Source: Pelagicoccus mobilis (GTDB lineage: Bacteria; Verrucomicrobiota; Verrucomicrobiia; Opitutales; Opitutaceae). Taken from it: 64,000 nt of DNA. This document shows, in pieces, positions 10,226-19,387 of this stretch. Numbering within the stretch: the first letter of the stretch is position 1; each line of letters starts with the position of its first letter. Under the pieces are notes generated by a model. That model searched no databases and was not told where the DNA came from. It saw only the letters and a program-made list of their open reading frames with translations. Both the position numbers and the translations under genes were made by a program. The stretch covers positions 124,001-188,000 of the forward strand of contig NZ_JAENIL010000001.1 in NCBI RefSeq assembly GCF_016595505.1. The letters are read 5' to 3'.

Positions 10226-12652
10226 TCAATCGATGCTACTGTGAAGAATACGACTTTCGTCTTTAGACTTTCCCGTATTCATAAACAAATGACTTCTGCA
10301 GATATCCAAAATCAAATCACGGAAACCAAGCCCTTCGGCGAGATTTCGGTCTGCGATATCATCCGCAACAATTCTTTCGTCAAACGAGAGTGGATGTCCC
10401 AAGGCATGAGTAAAAAGCTTCTCGGTTAACGCCCGATAAAACTGCTGAGAACGCTCGAGCAATATACTCTTCATCTCTGTCACACCATCGAAGAAACCAT
10501 TTGAGACGGTTCCTTTTGAATACACGTCTTGTCCGTTTCGATACTCCGACCTGAAAGCTCCCACAGCATCGAACTGCTCTAATCCAAAACCCCAAGGGTC
10601 GATCTTTCGGTGACAACTGTTGCAGGTTTCAACCTCACGATGCTTGGCCAACATCTCACGAATCGTTGTGGTTCCCCTCACATCAGGTTCAATAGGAGGA
10701 ACATCCGCTGGCGGTGGCGAAGGAGGAGCGCCCAGCACATTTTCGAGTACCCATACCCCCCTGACAACAGGAGAGGTACGTGTTCCATTTGAAGTTAGTT
10801 TTAGGATACTAGCCTGACCGAGCAAACCGCCCCTCGGACTATCCTCTGAAATTCCAACCTCACGGAAGTAATCTCCCACCACATCAGGAATATCATAGTG
10901 CTTCGCGAGTCGTTCATTTATCACTACAAAGTCAGAATCCAAGAATGCCGTCAGAGGCAGGTTCTCTTGCAAAACATGTAGGAAGAACTCCCTGCTCTCC
11001 TCCGCCATCAACCCCTCAAGCAAGGGTTCGTAATTTCGATACAGCTTCGGATCAGGTCGCATGAGCTCTATGTCCTTTAGCCCAAGCCATTGGGCCGTAA
11101 AATCGTGGACGAAGCGTTCTAAGCGTGGATCCTTGAGCATTCTCTCTGCTTGCCGCCCGACTTCTTCTGGGGACAACAAGCTACCTGCCCCAGCAGCTTC
11201 ACGGAGTTCGTTATCGGGAGCCGAATTCCAAAGAAAATAGGACAAACGGTTCGCTAGCCCCCAAGCATCTTCGCCATCCCCGCGGTCGTAATTGAACAAA
11301 AACCGCGGAGAACAAAGCACCGCCTCCAATAAGTTCCGCATCGCCTCTTCATCGCTCAACCCTTGCTCCACTCCATTTAGGAAAAGCTCTGTGTAAATGC
11401 TCACCGTACTCTCAAGCACAGGACGGCGAAACGCTTCTTCAAGAAATCCTGACACTCTTCCCCCCAAGTCTACATCACTATTCAAAAGTCCAGCGTAAGC
11501 TTTCGTAGGCCAGCTCTCCATTAGCGGACCCTCGATTTGCAATTCACCCACATGGAGGATTTCCGCCACCAACATTCGCTTCCCTTCTACGATCGCATAG
11601 GGCGGAGCCTGCAAGTTCGCAGCCGACGCATACTGGATCATGATGTTCTCCCCCTTCTTCAACCGGACGTCGACAGTATCCCAAGCTACGTCTTTCTCGG
11701 AGTAGAAATAACCAACTCGCCGCCCTGGCAATGTACCCGAATCCTGAGGACGGGCCTCTTCCGCCTGTATGGCAACGATAGCAGCCAATCTCGTATCGTC
11801 AGGCGAACGACGTTTCTGCTTCGCCATGCTCTCGTTGTAATCTTGCTTGGTATAGCGGTATTCGATCCCTTTCTCTTCAAGCTCCCATCTATTGTCTCCA
11901 GCAAAAGTCCTGATACGAACCCGATAGAGCCCATCCTCTGGCACGACATACCCACACGGCCATATCGCAGCATTGCGATCCCTTCCTGACGCAGTATTCA
12001 CAAATCCATCACGTAATTCAACACTACGTCCATGCCCTAGATCATCGGCTTCAAAAATCAGATTCTGTCGAGGATCCTCCCCGCTTGAAAGAGCAATAGC
12101 CGCTAATCGTCTCACATTGTCCTGAAGCTTCAAAACCAATTCTGGGTTGGCATCCAAAGTCATTGCCAAGTTCTCAAATCCCTCGAACTCCGCATCCGCT
12201 GGAAGGTTCTCAGACAAAAGTTGCTCGATCCCCAGTAAGTCACGGACCGTATTATCCAAGGCGCTGTGACTTAAACGTCGAATCTCGATCCGCCCTCCCC
12301 CTTGCTGTGCCTCAGCCGCTCGACGCAGCTGGGTATCGATCAACTCAACAACTTTCGAGATCTCTCCTTCAGGCGGCCGCTCCTCCTCTTCAGGAGGCAT
12401 ATCACCAATGATCAGCATGTCGGATATGTCCTGCCAAGCGACTGCATTAGATCCATCATTAAAATCCCATGCCAGATCATCAAGGCGTACATCGCCTTTT
12501 TGCTTCTCCTCACCGTGGCACTTCACGCAGTGCTCCTCGATAAACGGAGCCACACTATGCTCGTAGTCACCAATAGACGAATACGCAGATCCGCCCCCAA
12601 GTAGAACGAGCCCAATACTTCCGACTCGAAAGGAGTTAGACCAACTGAGCAT
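10226..12652 (-). CDS. Planctomycete-type cytochrome c protein (DUF1592 family)
   Basis: This 808-residue exported protein belongs to the multi-domain family (PSCyt1-like c-heme, DUF1587, DUF1595, DUF1592, DUF1588, DUF1585) typical of Planctomycetota and Verrucomicrobiota, whose biochemical role is unproven. The N-terminus has a hydrophobic export segment (GSIGLVLLGGGSAYS), then a heme c site CVKCH (Cys42, Cys45, His46). The DUF1587 motif IEIRRLSHSALDNTVRDLLG follows, and later a second CxxCH (ETCNSCHRKIDPWGFGLEQF) in the DUF1588 segment. The C-terminal LSFDER and ILDICRSHLF match DUF1585. It overlaps the 3' end of the DUF1552 gene by 17 bases, so the two are translationally coupled, as in many genomes where they form a pair. 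I infer periplasmic redox activity only. Confidence 0.9.
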   Translation of the reverse strand: MLSWSNSFRVGSIGLVLLGGGSAYSSIGDYEHSVAPFIEEHCVKCHGEEKQKGDVRLDDLAWDFNDGSNAVAWQDISDMLIIGDMPPEEEERPPEGEISKVVELIDTQLRRAAEAQQGGGRIEIRRLSHSALDNTVRDLLGIEQLLSENLPADAEFEGFENLAMTLDANPELVLKLQDNVRRLAAIALSSGEDPRQNLIFEADDLGHGRSVELRDGFVNTASGRDRNAAIWPCGYVVPEDGLYRVRIRTFAGDNRWELEEKGIEYRYTKQDYNESMAKQKRRSPDDTRLAAIVAIQAEEARPQDSGTLPGRRVGYFYSEKDVAWDTVDVRLKKGENIMIQYASAANLQAPPYAIVEGKRMLVAEILHVGELQIEGPLMESWPTKAYAGLLNSDVDLGGRVSGFLEEAFRRPVLESTVSIYTELFLNGVEQGLSDEEAMRNLLEAVLCSPRFLFNYDRGDGEDAWGLANRLSYFLWNSAPDNELREAAGAGSLLSPEEVGRQAERMLKDPRLERFVHDFTAQWLGLKDIELMRPDPKLYRNYEPLLEGLMAEESREFFLHVLQENLPLTAFLDSDFVVINERLAKHYDIPDVVGDYFREVGISEDSPRGGLLGQASILKLTSNGTRTSPVVRGVWVLENVLGAPPSPPPADVPPIEPDVRGTTTIREMLAKHREVETCNSCHRKIDPWGFGLEQFDAVGAFRSEYRNGQDVYSKGTVSNGFFDGVTEMKSILLERSQQFYRALTEKLFTHALGHPLSFDERIVADDIADRNLAEGLGFRDLILDICRSHLFMNTGKSKDESRILHSSID

Positions 12653-13901
12653 TCAGATTTCCAGTACTTTTAGCAAATGTCTCTCTTTCGATTCCGAGAC
12701 GCTGCAACATCGTTACATACAAGTTGGAGAGAGTTCCTTTACCTTCTTCGAACTCAAGGTCTCTGCCGTGCTTCAAGCCTCCACCCGCGAGCAGGACCGG
12801 CAAATTCTTGTTGGAGTGGGAACTACCATTTCCTAAGCCACTACCAAAGAGAACTTGCGTGCGGTCGAGTAGACTCGCCTCACCATCGTGAGTACCGTCC
12901 AAACGGGAAATGAACTTAGCCAAAGAATTCATGTGCATCAGCTCGATTTCGATCAGCTCCTCCACGACTTCAGGATCCTTACCATGGTGGGATTGCCCGT
13001 GATATCCCGATAGTTGGTTTTCACCGAGAATTATGGGCAGTCCCCCTTGCGGAAGTTCGACAGTTATAACTCGAGTCGAATCATGCTGCAAAGCCAAGGC
13101 CGTCAGTTCGAAGATCAGGTCCAGGTTCTCGTGAAAGGTCGTAGCCCTTTCCAGCAGCGGCGGGACTCCCGGCTTTGGAGTATTCACCCATTCCTGCTGT
13201 CGAGCGACTCGCTTTTCGACATCCCTGATCGAGCTGAAGTAAGCTTCGAGTTTTTCACGATCCTCGTAAGCGACCTCCTTTTGCAGAAGACGTGCGTCAT
13301 CCGCTACCAGATCAAGAACACTTCGCTTGAAATCCATACTCCGACTCGCGGCTTGCGGATTTACATCATCAACGAAAAGACGGTTAAAGACTTTGATCGG
13401 ATCGGATTCCGGTAACAATGGCACGCCATTTTCATCCCAAGAAAGCGTTTGCGTCGGCTGCCCTGGCGAGGCCCCTAATTGCAGGGAGTGGAAACGTGTA
13501 TCACGGCAAAGCGTCTTGGCAGCAAGCTGATCGAGTGTGATCTGATTCCTGACCACAATCGAATCTCCCACGAACTCTGGTTGATATACCCCAGACAAAA
13601 AAGCCGGCGTCGCCTTATGCCCTCCATTCACGCCGTGATCCAGCCCTGAGATTACCGTGAAATGCTCACGAAGGGCATTCATTGGCTCAAGCAACTTTGG
13701 AGTTCGCCCAACAACTTCATTCGGATGCCACTCACGCGGATACATCCCTAAGGCCGTTCCGACACACACCAAGCACTGCCTAGGGGCGACGCTCTTGGAG
13801 GCTGCGGTAGCTAACGGAAGTGACTGCAGCAGCGGCAAGGCGATCATCCCGCTCGCTCCTCTTAGGAACTGCCGTCGATTCAATTCTACAACTCTACTCA
13901 T
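12636..13901 (-). CDS. Tat-exported DUF1552 family protein
   Basis: This 421-residue protein is the usual partner of DUF1592 cytochromes; its reaction is unknown. The start at 13901 gives MSRVVELNRRQFLRGASG, a twin-arginine signal (RRQFLRG) with hydrophobic MIALPLLQSLPLATA. A TTG 51 bases upstream would place extra residues before the Tat motif and is less likely. The body resembles alkaline-phosphatase-fold and sulfatase-like DUF1501/1552 proteins (VISGLDHGVNGGHKATPAFLSG near residue 80; VLFGSGLGNGSSHSNKNLPVLLAGG near the C-terminus). It is the first gene of a two-gene operon with the cytochrome protein downstream. No Shine-Dalgarno site is visible. Confidence 0.88.
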   Translation of the reverse strand: MSRVVELNRRQFLRGASGMIALPLLQSLPLATAASKSVAPRQCLVCVGTALGMYPREWHPNEVVGRTPKLLEPMNALREHFTVISGLDHGVNGGHKATPAFLSGVYQPEFVGDSIVVRNQITLDQLAAKTLCRDTRFHSLQLGASPGQPTQTLSWDENGVPLLPESDPIKVFNRLFVDDVNPQAASRSMDFKRSVLDLVADDARLLQKEVAYEDREKLEAYFSSIRDVEKRVARQQEWVNTPKPGVPPLLERATTFHENLDLIFELTALALQHDSTRVITVELPQGGLPIILGENQLSGYHGQSHHGKDPEVVEELIEIELMHMNSLAKFISRLDGTHDGEASLLDRTQVLFGSGLGNGSSHSNKNLPVLLAGGGLKHGRDLEFEEGKGTLSNLYVTMLQRLGIERETFAKSTGNLNAQLV

Positions 13902-14051
13902 GGGGTAAAAGGCACGTACCGCTCGCAACAGATGCGGCCAATTAAAACCCAAGCACTACGAGGGGTACCGCACAAATATAATCAACTAACCGCAGCATTC
14001 CATCTGCGCTTAACAATTTGAGCGAACGCGAGGCGAGAAGATTAGGTCTCT

Positions 14052-15029
14052 CTACTTCCTATATCCCTGCGGGGTAACCCCGAATTGCTTACGGAACTTG
14101 GTCGCAAAATACTGGCTCGTGCTAAATCCCGTCGCCATCGCGATATCCGTAACGCTCCGCTCCTCCCGCTCTTTCAACAACTTTGCCGCGTGAAAAAGCC
14201 GCACCTTGTTCAATTGTTCCGAAGGTGTCGTATTGAATATCTCCTTACAGGAAGCAGTTAAATAAGTCACACCGACTCTACATGCATGCGCGATATCAGC
14301 CACCGCCCAAGGTTCGGCGGCCTTTTCCACGCTCGCTTCTAAACCGTGGAAGAACTCCCGGATCGTCTGGTCAAATCCTTGCGGGTCGCTCGTCTCGTCC
14401 GAAATATCGCCAGACAGTCGATCAGCAACCTCCAGTAATAAGAAGTTGATCATGTTCGCAATCCGTGCCGTTGAAAGCTGGCTCTCTTCATCCAGTCGCG
14501 AACAGGCTTTCTCCATGAAACGCCGAAGCCCTTGTTTCTCATCCCGAATCTGACAACGTTGGTTTTTCCGGAAAACCTTTAGCAACTCACGGCGAGATTC
14601 TGCGTCCGGACCAATCCAGCTCGGGAACTCCCAAGCCGCTCGCCCGTCTCCACTTTCAACGTCGAGAATGAACCAAAACAGCTTACAGGCTCTGATGTTG
14701 GGGTCCCCCAAACGGTGCCTTTGCCAAGGTCGTGTAATCGTAATATCCCCTGGCCGAAGTACATAGCGTTCAGAATCTGTCGCGAATGCGGTCTCACCGC
14801 TTAACAAATAGCAAATCTCGATACCTTCGTTACGGTGCATCGGGAGTCCCCAAGTCTGGAGCCCCACCGCATCCCAGTACCCGATCGTTCTAAGTCCAGG
14901 AAGCTGACCTCCCTCTAGCCTGCGTCCAGGATATTGGCCACGCCCACAAGCCACGAGCCTCACTTCCCCTCTCTCCTCAGCTTCCTCGAGAGGAGAACAA
15001 TCATCTGCCTGTAAGTGTGTCTTCTTCAT
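14052..15029 (-). CDS. AraC-family transcriptional regulator with cupin sensor domain
   Basis: This 325-residue DNA-binding protein has an N-terminal cupin-like AraC_binding domain (HRNEGIEICYLLSGETAF followed by LRPGDITITRPWQRH) and a C-terminal pair of HTH motifs (about 240-325; SVTDIAMATGFSTSQYFATKFRKQFG then TPQGYRK). It is expected to sense a small carbohydrate. ATG 15029 is chosen over the in-frame TTG at 15059. The gene is divergent from the sugar isomerase gene at 15106 with a 76-base gap, so it probably regulates that operon. It could also act on the DUF1552/DUF1592 pair on its own strand, 150 bases downstream. Confidence 0.88.
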   Translation of the reverse strand: MKKTHLQADDCSPLEEAEERGEVRLVACGRGQYPGRRLEGGQLPGLRTIGYWDAVGLQTWGLPMHRNEGIEICYLLSGETAFATDSERYVLRPGDITITRPWQRHRLGDPNIRACKLFWFILDVESGDGRAAWEFPSWIGPDAESRRELLKVFRKNQRCQIRDEKQGLRRFMEKACSRLDEESQLSTARIANMINFLLLEVADRLSGDISDETSDPQGFDQTIREFFHGLEASVEKAAEPWAVADIAHACRVGVTYLTASCKEIFNTTPSEQLNKVRLFHAAKLLKEREERSVTDIAMATGFSTSQYFATKFRKQFGVTPQGYRK

Positions 15030-15105
15030 CCTCGAAGCGATGTATAATATTTTTCGCAAGCAAATCCGAACGTCAAGCTAGCCTTTTCCTGCTAAAGTCT
15101 CGAGC

Positions 15106-15951
15106 ATGATCAAAATCGGATGTTTTGCCCTCGTCACCCCTTTCAGCCCCTTATCCGCTCAATTCCAAGCAATTCGCGATATGGGCATCGACTACGCCGA
15201 TCTGACTGACAGTCATGACGGCGCTATTCTTGGCAATGAGTTCGGCTTTACCGCCGCCGCGAGTCTCGATGCTCACCCTTCCCGTATCCGTCAAATGGTC
15301 GACGATGCGAACCTCACTCTTACTGCCGTTTGCGCACACGCCAACCTGCTCGACCCGACCTCACCGGAAACCTACGGAACTGGCCAAATCATCAAGGCAA
15401 TCCGCCTTGCTCGCGACCTTGGCGTAAAGCAAGTGATCACCACCGAAGGCGATCCCAAAACTGCCTTCGGCGAAAACCTTTCCCACGCCGAGCGCATCTT
15501 CAGCATTGTCGAAAAACTATACTGGCCTGTGCAATGGGCCAAGGAACTTGGCATAGAGCTTCTGCTCGAACCACACGGAATTGTGACCGATAGTGTAGAA
15601 GGCACCGCCGAAGTTCTCGAACGTATCGGTGAACCCGATACATTTGGACTCAATCTCGACACTGGAAACCTCTGGCTCGGTGGCGGAGACAATTTCGAGT
15701 ACATCCAACGTTTTGGATCCCGCATCAAACACGTGCACTGGAAGGACCTCGGATCCGCCTGGGAAGAGAAGCGCGGCAAGCAATTCGGCTGCGGCATGGG
15801 TGACATCGCTCTCGGCGACGGAGTCATTGGTCTCCCGGAAATAGTGGCAGAACTGAAGAAGATAGGATTCGAAGGTCCCACAACGCTCGAAGTCTTCGGT
15901 GAGGACAATGTCCGTCCCTCCGCCGAACGCTTGCGTGAATGGTTCGCCTAA
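15106..15951 (+). CDS. Sugar phosphate isomerase/epimerase, TIM barrel
   Basis: This 281-residue cytoplasmic protein belongs to the xylose-isomerase-like TIM barrel superfamily (AP_endonuc_2). Such proteins epimerise or isomerise sugars, inositols or keto-sugars with a bound metal. Metal-ligand-type residues are visible in ELLLEPHG (Glu in a central strand), NLDTGNLW, KHVHWKDL and the final TTLEVFGED. No signal peptide is present, so it acts inside the cell. It opens the operon that runs to 21904, with the Gfo/Idh oxidoreductase gene 22 bases downstream. In many genomes such a pair handles oxidised (for example 3-keto) sugars; the exact substrate cannot be read here. Confidence 0.87.
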   Translation: MIKIGCFALVTPFSPLSAQFQAIRDMGIDYADLTDSHDGAILGNEFGFTAAASLDAHPSRIRQMVDDANLTLTAVCAHANLLDPTSPETYGTGQIIKAIRLARDLGVKQVITTEGDPKTAFGENLSHAERIFSIVEKLYWPVQWAKELGIELLLEPHGIVTDSVEGTAEVLERIGEPDTFGLNLDTGNLWLGGGDNFEYIQRFGSRIKHVHWKDLGSAWEEKRGKQFGCGMGDIALGDGVIGLPEIVAELKKIGFEGPTTLEVFGEDNVRPSAERLREWFA

Positions 15952-15961
15952 TTAACTCTTT

Positions 15962-15971
15962 CCCCCCCCCC
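15962..15971 (+). repeat. Poly-C tract upstream of the Gfo/Idh start codon
   Basis: A run of about ten C residues ends two bases before the ATG at 15974, in the position where a ribosome binding site would sit. Such homopolymers can slip during replication and so alter spacing; no purine-rich Shine-Dalgarno site is present. Confidence 0.7.
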
Positions 15972-15973
15972 AC

Positions 15974-17314
15974 ATGAACAAACAACAAACTCGTAGAACC
16001 TTTGTACAAAACGCTCTTGGCATCGGAGCATTGGTTGGTTTCCCAACCATTATCCCATCTAGCGTTTTGGGTAAGAACGGTGCCGTCGCCCCAAGCAACA
16101 AAGTTAACATCGGCGTACTTTCTTGCGGCGCCCAATCCGGCTCGGCAGGCAACTACTACAGCAAAGGCATTAGCCAAATCGTAGCTGTTTGCGATCCTAT
16201 CAGAGAACGTCGAATCGCTCGGGCTGAGCAATGGGGAGTAGAAGATCACTATAACGACTTCCGCGATGTCCTCGCTCGCGACGATGTCGATGGCGTCCAC
16301 ATCTCCACGCCCGACCACTGGCACGTTCCCATGTCGATCGCTGCAGCCAAAGCGGGCAAGGACGTCTATTGCGAAAAACCGTTGGGGCTCACAATCGAAC
16401 AGAATCTCGCCGCTCGCCAAATAACCGAGAAATACGATCGTGTTTTCCAATATGGCACACAACAACGCTCGTCCGAAGTATGCCGACGCGGGATTGAACT
16501 CGTGCTCAATGGACACATTGGAGAAATCGCAAAGATCTACGTTTGGGCACCGGGAGGAATGGCTGGCGGCTCAGCAACCCCGGAACTTCCTGTCCCGGAT
16601 GGATTCGACTACGATCTCTGGCTCGGTCCAGCACCTGAAGCTCCATTCTCCTACGACCGTTGTCTAAACCAGGATTTCCAAAAGAAAGGCATCTGGTACA
16701 TCTACGATTACGCGATTGGCTTTGTAGCTGGCTGGGGCGCACACCCTCTGGACCAGCTTCAATGGTGGGCCGACGAAGCTGGAATGGATATCCCAGTTGA
16801 ATACGAAGCCACAGGCCGGCTTCCAACCGAGGGTCTCTTCGACACAGTCACTCACTGGGACGCTCATTGCCGCTACGCAAACGACCTGGAGATGCGTTTC
16901 ATGGATACACAAACCGCTCAGGTAGTTACAAAGGAACTATCGCTGCCAGATCTAGGAAAATTTCCAGGCAACTGTACTCTTTTTATGGGCACAGAAGGTT
17001 GGGTAGCTGTTTCTAGAGGCTCCTTGAAAACTTCAAGTGAAGAACTTCGCAAGAAGGCCAAAGATCCCGGACCAATAAAACTGCCGGTAAGCCGTAATCA
17101 CGGCCAAAATTTTGCTGAGTGCATTCGTTCCCGCAAACAACCGGTCTCCACCCTCAACTCGGCAATTCGCTCCGACATAGTATCCCACATGACCGACCTT
17201 TCCATCCGCACCGGAAAGAAACTTCGCTGGGATCCCAAAAAGGAAACCGTACGCGGCAGCTCACAAGCCCGAAAAATGATGTCTCGTCCTATTCGCGCCC
17301 CCTGGACAATCTAA
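15974..17314 (+). CDS. Tat-exported Gfo/Idh/MocA family oxidoreductase
   Basis: This 446-residue NAD(P)-dependent sugar oxidoreductase is predicted to act in the periplasm. It starts with a Tat-like signal ([19 protein letters not shown]). The Rossmann domain follows (about 43-165), with [19 protein letters not shown] in place of a perfect GxGxxG, and the catalytic-lysine motif EKPLG at residues 134-138. A C-terminal substrate domain contains [13 protein letters not shown], where the His is typical of the family's active site. Exported members resemble glucose-fructose oxidoreductase, which keeps its cofactor tightly bound. The gene lies between the isomerase and the PmoA/cytochrome fusion, which suggests that electrons or oxidised sugar pass between these partners. 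The start is at ATG 15974, after a poly-C tract. Confidence 0.9.
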   Translation: MNKQQTRRTFVQNALGIGALVGFPTIIPSSVLGKNGAVAPSNKVNIGVLSCGAQSGSAGNYYSKGISQIVAVCDPIRERRIARAEQWGVEDHYNDFRDVLARDDVDGVHISTPDHWHVPMSIAAAKAGKDVYCEKPLGLTIEQNLAARQITEKYDRVFQYGTQQRSSEVCRRGIELVLNGHIGEIAKIYVWAPGGMAGGSATPELPVPDGFDYDLWLGPAPEAPFSYDRCLNQDFQKKGIWYIYDYAIGFVAGWGAHPLDQLQWWADEAGMDIPVEYEATGRLPTEGLFDTVTHWDAHCRYANDLEMRFMDTQTAQVVTKELSLPDLGKFPGNCTLFMGTEGWVAVSRGSLKTSSEELRKKAKDPGPIKLPVSRNHGQNFAECIRSRKQPVSTLNSAIRSDIVSHMTDLSIRTGKKLRWDPKKETVRGSSQARKMMSRPIRAPWTI

Positions 17315-17323
17315 CCCAAAAAG

Positions 17324-17348
17324 GTAGCGGCCGTCGTCCCTGACGGCC
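17324..17348 (+). repeat. REP-like palindrome headed by GTAG
   Basis: GTAG (17324-17327) precedes a perfect 7-bp hairpin, GGCCGTC (17329-17335) and GACGGCC (17342-17348), with loop GTCCCT, then ATTTT. It starts 10 bases after the Gfo/Idh stop. It may also weaken read-through into the next gene. The loop matches that of the palindrome at 38473-38497. Confidence 0.6.
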
Positions 17349-17374
17349 ATTTTCATAACCTAAAGTTTCGCGTA

Positions 17375-19387
17375 ATGTTCTTTCGGATACTCCTTGCTAC
17401 ACTCGTGAGCATCTCCTCAACCGGTTTTTCTCAGTCAGCCGAGTTCGCCTGGGACAAGTCCGCCAACTCACTCGCTCTATTGGCGAATGACAAAGTCGTA
17501 TGGCGGCACAACCACGACCCTGCTGAAGGAAAGCCCTACATTCACCCGCTTAGTACAGTGGACGGGAGTGTGCTCACCGAGCTGCGCCCCGAAGACCATC
17601 CGTGGCATCGCGCACTCTGGTTTTCATGGAAGTTCATCAATGGCGTGAATTACTGGGAGGAAAATCGCCAGACAGGCCAATCCGAGGGCAAGACAGAGAT
17701 CAGAAAGATTGAGCTATTTCCACGTGAGGACTTCTCGGCAGATATCGTATCCACAATTGTCTACCAGGAGCCAGGATTTGGCGATGTTTTGACAGAGTCT
17801 CGTACAGTGACGATTTCACCACCGGACGAACTCGGCAACTACCAGATCGATTGGAAATCTCATTTTAAAGCTCTCACCGATATCACGCTCGATAGAACGC
17901 CACTCGAGCACGAGCCCAATGGAAAATCTTGGGGGGGATACGCCGGGCTTTCCCTTCGAATGGCGTTGGACTTGAGAAAAAAATGGAAGTTCTCCGATAG
18001 CGAAGGACGAACCTCAAAAATTCACGGAAGCGGCTCTCGCTGGGTTCGGTTCTCAGGTAAAGTGTCAAATGACAAGAATGCAGCCGTCACCTTCATCAAT
18101 GCTCCAGACAGTGAGGATGGGTCCTATATCAAGTATTACATCGCCGAAGGCATGCCCTACTTCAGCCCAGCGATCCTGTTCGAGACTCCCAAGTCAATAA
18201 AGGAAGGAAACGAACTCGTCTTCAAATACAGGATACTTGTCGAGAGTGATACCAATCATGAGGCTCAGCCTCAGGTCAAATATCAAGACTACAGAAATTC
18301 GGTCGAACTGGTTGAGCTAGGAAAAGAGATGCTTCACCAGAAGGGGTGCCAAGAGTGCCACTCTGTGGAAAAGCAGGAGAATGCTCTCGGTATGCTCGGC
18401 CCTAGCTACTTCGGCCTTCTGGGATCACAAACAACCCAACGAACTGTTTCGATTCCGAGCGTGTACGCGGGCAAGTACAAGAATGAGGTCGCCACGATCG
18501 ACGATGCTTACGTTGAGAACGCGATCAGAACCCCTAACGCACAACTTGCCATCTACACCCACGGGCCAAACAAAGGCAATCCCTACCCTCCAGTTATGCC
18601 GGCGTATTCAGATATTGAGGATCTTGAAGTCAAAGCGATCACCGCTTACCTAAAAACCTTAAACTCCCCTGAGAATAAGGGCCCTGAGCAAGCCTTCCTT
18701 GTTCTCGATCGCCCCTATCGAAAAGGCCCTCCTCCAAGCATTGTCGAAGTCAAAGATCAGGCTAAAATAGTGCGTGTCTCAATTTATGGCACTGGTACAC
18801 GCTCCATCTGTGTCGGTCTTCCGGGCGGGTACAATTATCTTTTCGACCCATCGACCTTCGCCGTTAGCCGTGTCTGGTATGGAGATTTCCTAGACATTGG
18901 AGGAGAACGTCATGAACGCGGAACAGGTCCGAATCACCTACTTGGAGATGTCACGAATCTCGACGGAGCCTTCCTCCCGTTAGGTTCCTCAGGCCCGATC
19001 AACCAAGGCTACAAAGACTATGTGCACAACGGTGACTTCAAACGAGCCGCCTTCCAAAAAGAACTAAGAGACCAGCAACTGTACTCTGAGAAGTCCGCCG
19101 CTGACGCTCCAAACTTTCTTGGGTATCTTAACAAGAAAGACCAAGCGCCCGTTTTTCTCTTCGAAATCGAAGGCGTTGAGTACCGCCAACAACTCACCTT
19201 CAAGGGAGAAAACAAAATCATGTACTCGTTTGAAACACGGAACGCCGACAAGGACATTTGTTTCCAGGTGGACAACTCACGATTTAAGAACGTGAGCAGC
19301 ACAAGGGGTACGATCGAAGCCGGTATCCTGAGCATACCAGCACACAAAGCCTCATCTTTCAGCGTAACCCTCGAACTGAATCGCTAA
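17375..19387 (+). CDS. PmoA-like (DUF6807) protein fused to cytochrome c and a C-terminal domain
   Basis: This 670-residue exported protein has three parts. After a signal peptide (FFRILLATLVSISSTGFSQS), residues ~24-310 match the DUF6807/PmoA family (HPLSTVDGSVLTELRPEDHPWHRALWFSWK, a hallmark HPWH region). Residues ~315-430 are a class I cytochrome c with heme site CQECH (Cys325, Cys328, His329) and probable distal Met408 in PPVMPAY. A C-terminal domain (about 445-670; IYGTGTRSICVGLPGGYNYLF) resembles segments attached to c-type cytochromes of PVC dehydrogenases. The function of the PmoA-like domain is unknown; it is not methane monooxygenase. The stop codon TAA overlaps the ATG of the next gene by one base, indicating translational coupling. 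I infer electron transfer for the neighbouring sugar oxidoreductases. Confidence 0.82.
   Translation: MFFRILLATLVSISSTGFSQSAEFAWDKSANSLALLANDKVVWRHNHDPAEGKPYIHPLSTVDGSVLTELRPEDHPWHRALWFSWKFINGVNYWEENRQTGQSEGKTEIRKIELFPREDFSADIVSTIVYQEPGFGDVLTESRTVTISPPDELGNYQIDWKSHFKALTDITLDRTPLEHEPNGKSWGGYAGLSLRMALDLRKKWKFSDSEGRTSKIHGSGSRWVRFSGKVSNDKNAAVTFINAPDSEDGSYIKYYIAEGMPYFSPAILFETPKSIKEGNELVFKYRILVESDTNHEAQPQVKYQDYRNSVELVELGKEMLHQKGCQECHSVEKQENALGMLGPSYFGLLGSQTTQRTVSIPSVYAGKYKNEVATIDDAYVENAIRTPNAQLAIYTHGPNKGNPYPPVMPAYSDIEDLEVKAITAYLKTLNSPENKGPEQAFLVLDRPYRKGPPPSIVEVKDQAKIVRVSIYGTGTRSICVGLPGGYNYLFDPSTFAVSRVWYGDFLDIGGERHERGTGPNHLLGDVTNLDGAFLPLGSSGPINQGYKDYVHNGDFKRAAFQKELRDQQLYSEKSAADAPNFLGYLNKKDQAPVFLFEIEGVEYRQQLTFKGENKIMYSFETRNADKDICFQVDNSRFKNVSSTRGTIEAGILSIPAHKASSFSVTLELNR

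Noticed and set aside
17375-19387. Methane oxidation function suggested by the PmoA name
   Set aside because: The domain is the DUF6807 PmoA-like family, with no copper monooxygenase membrane helices and no pmoB or pmoC; the name does not imply methane use.
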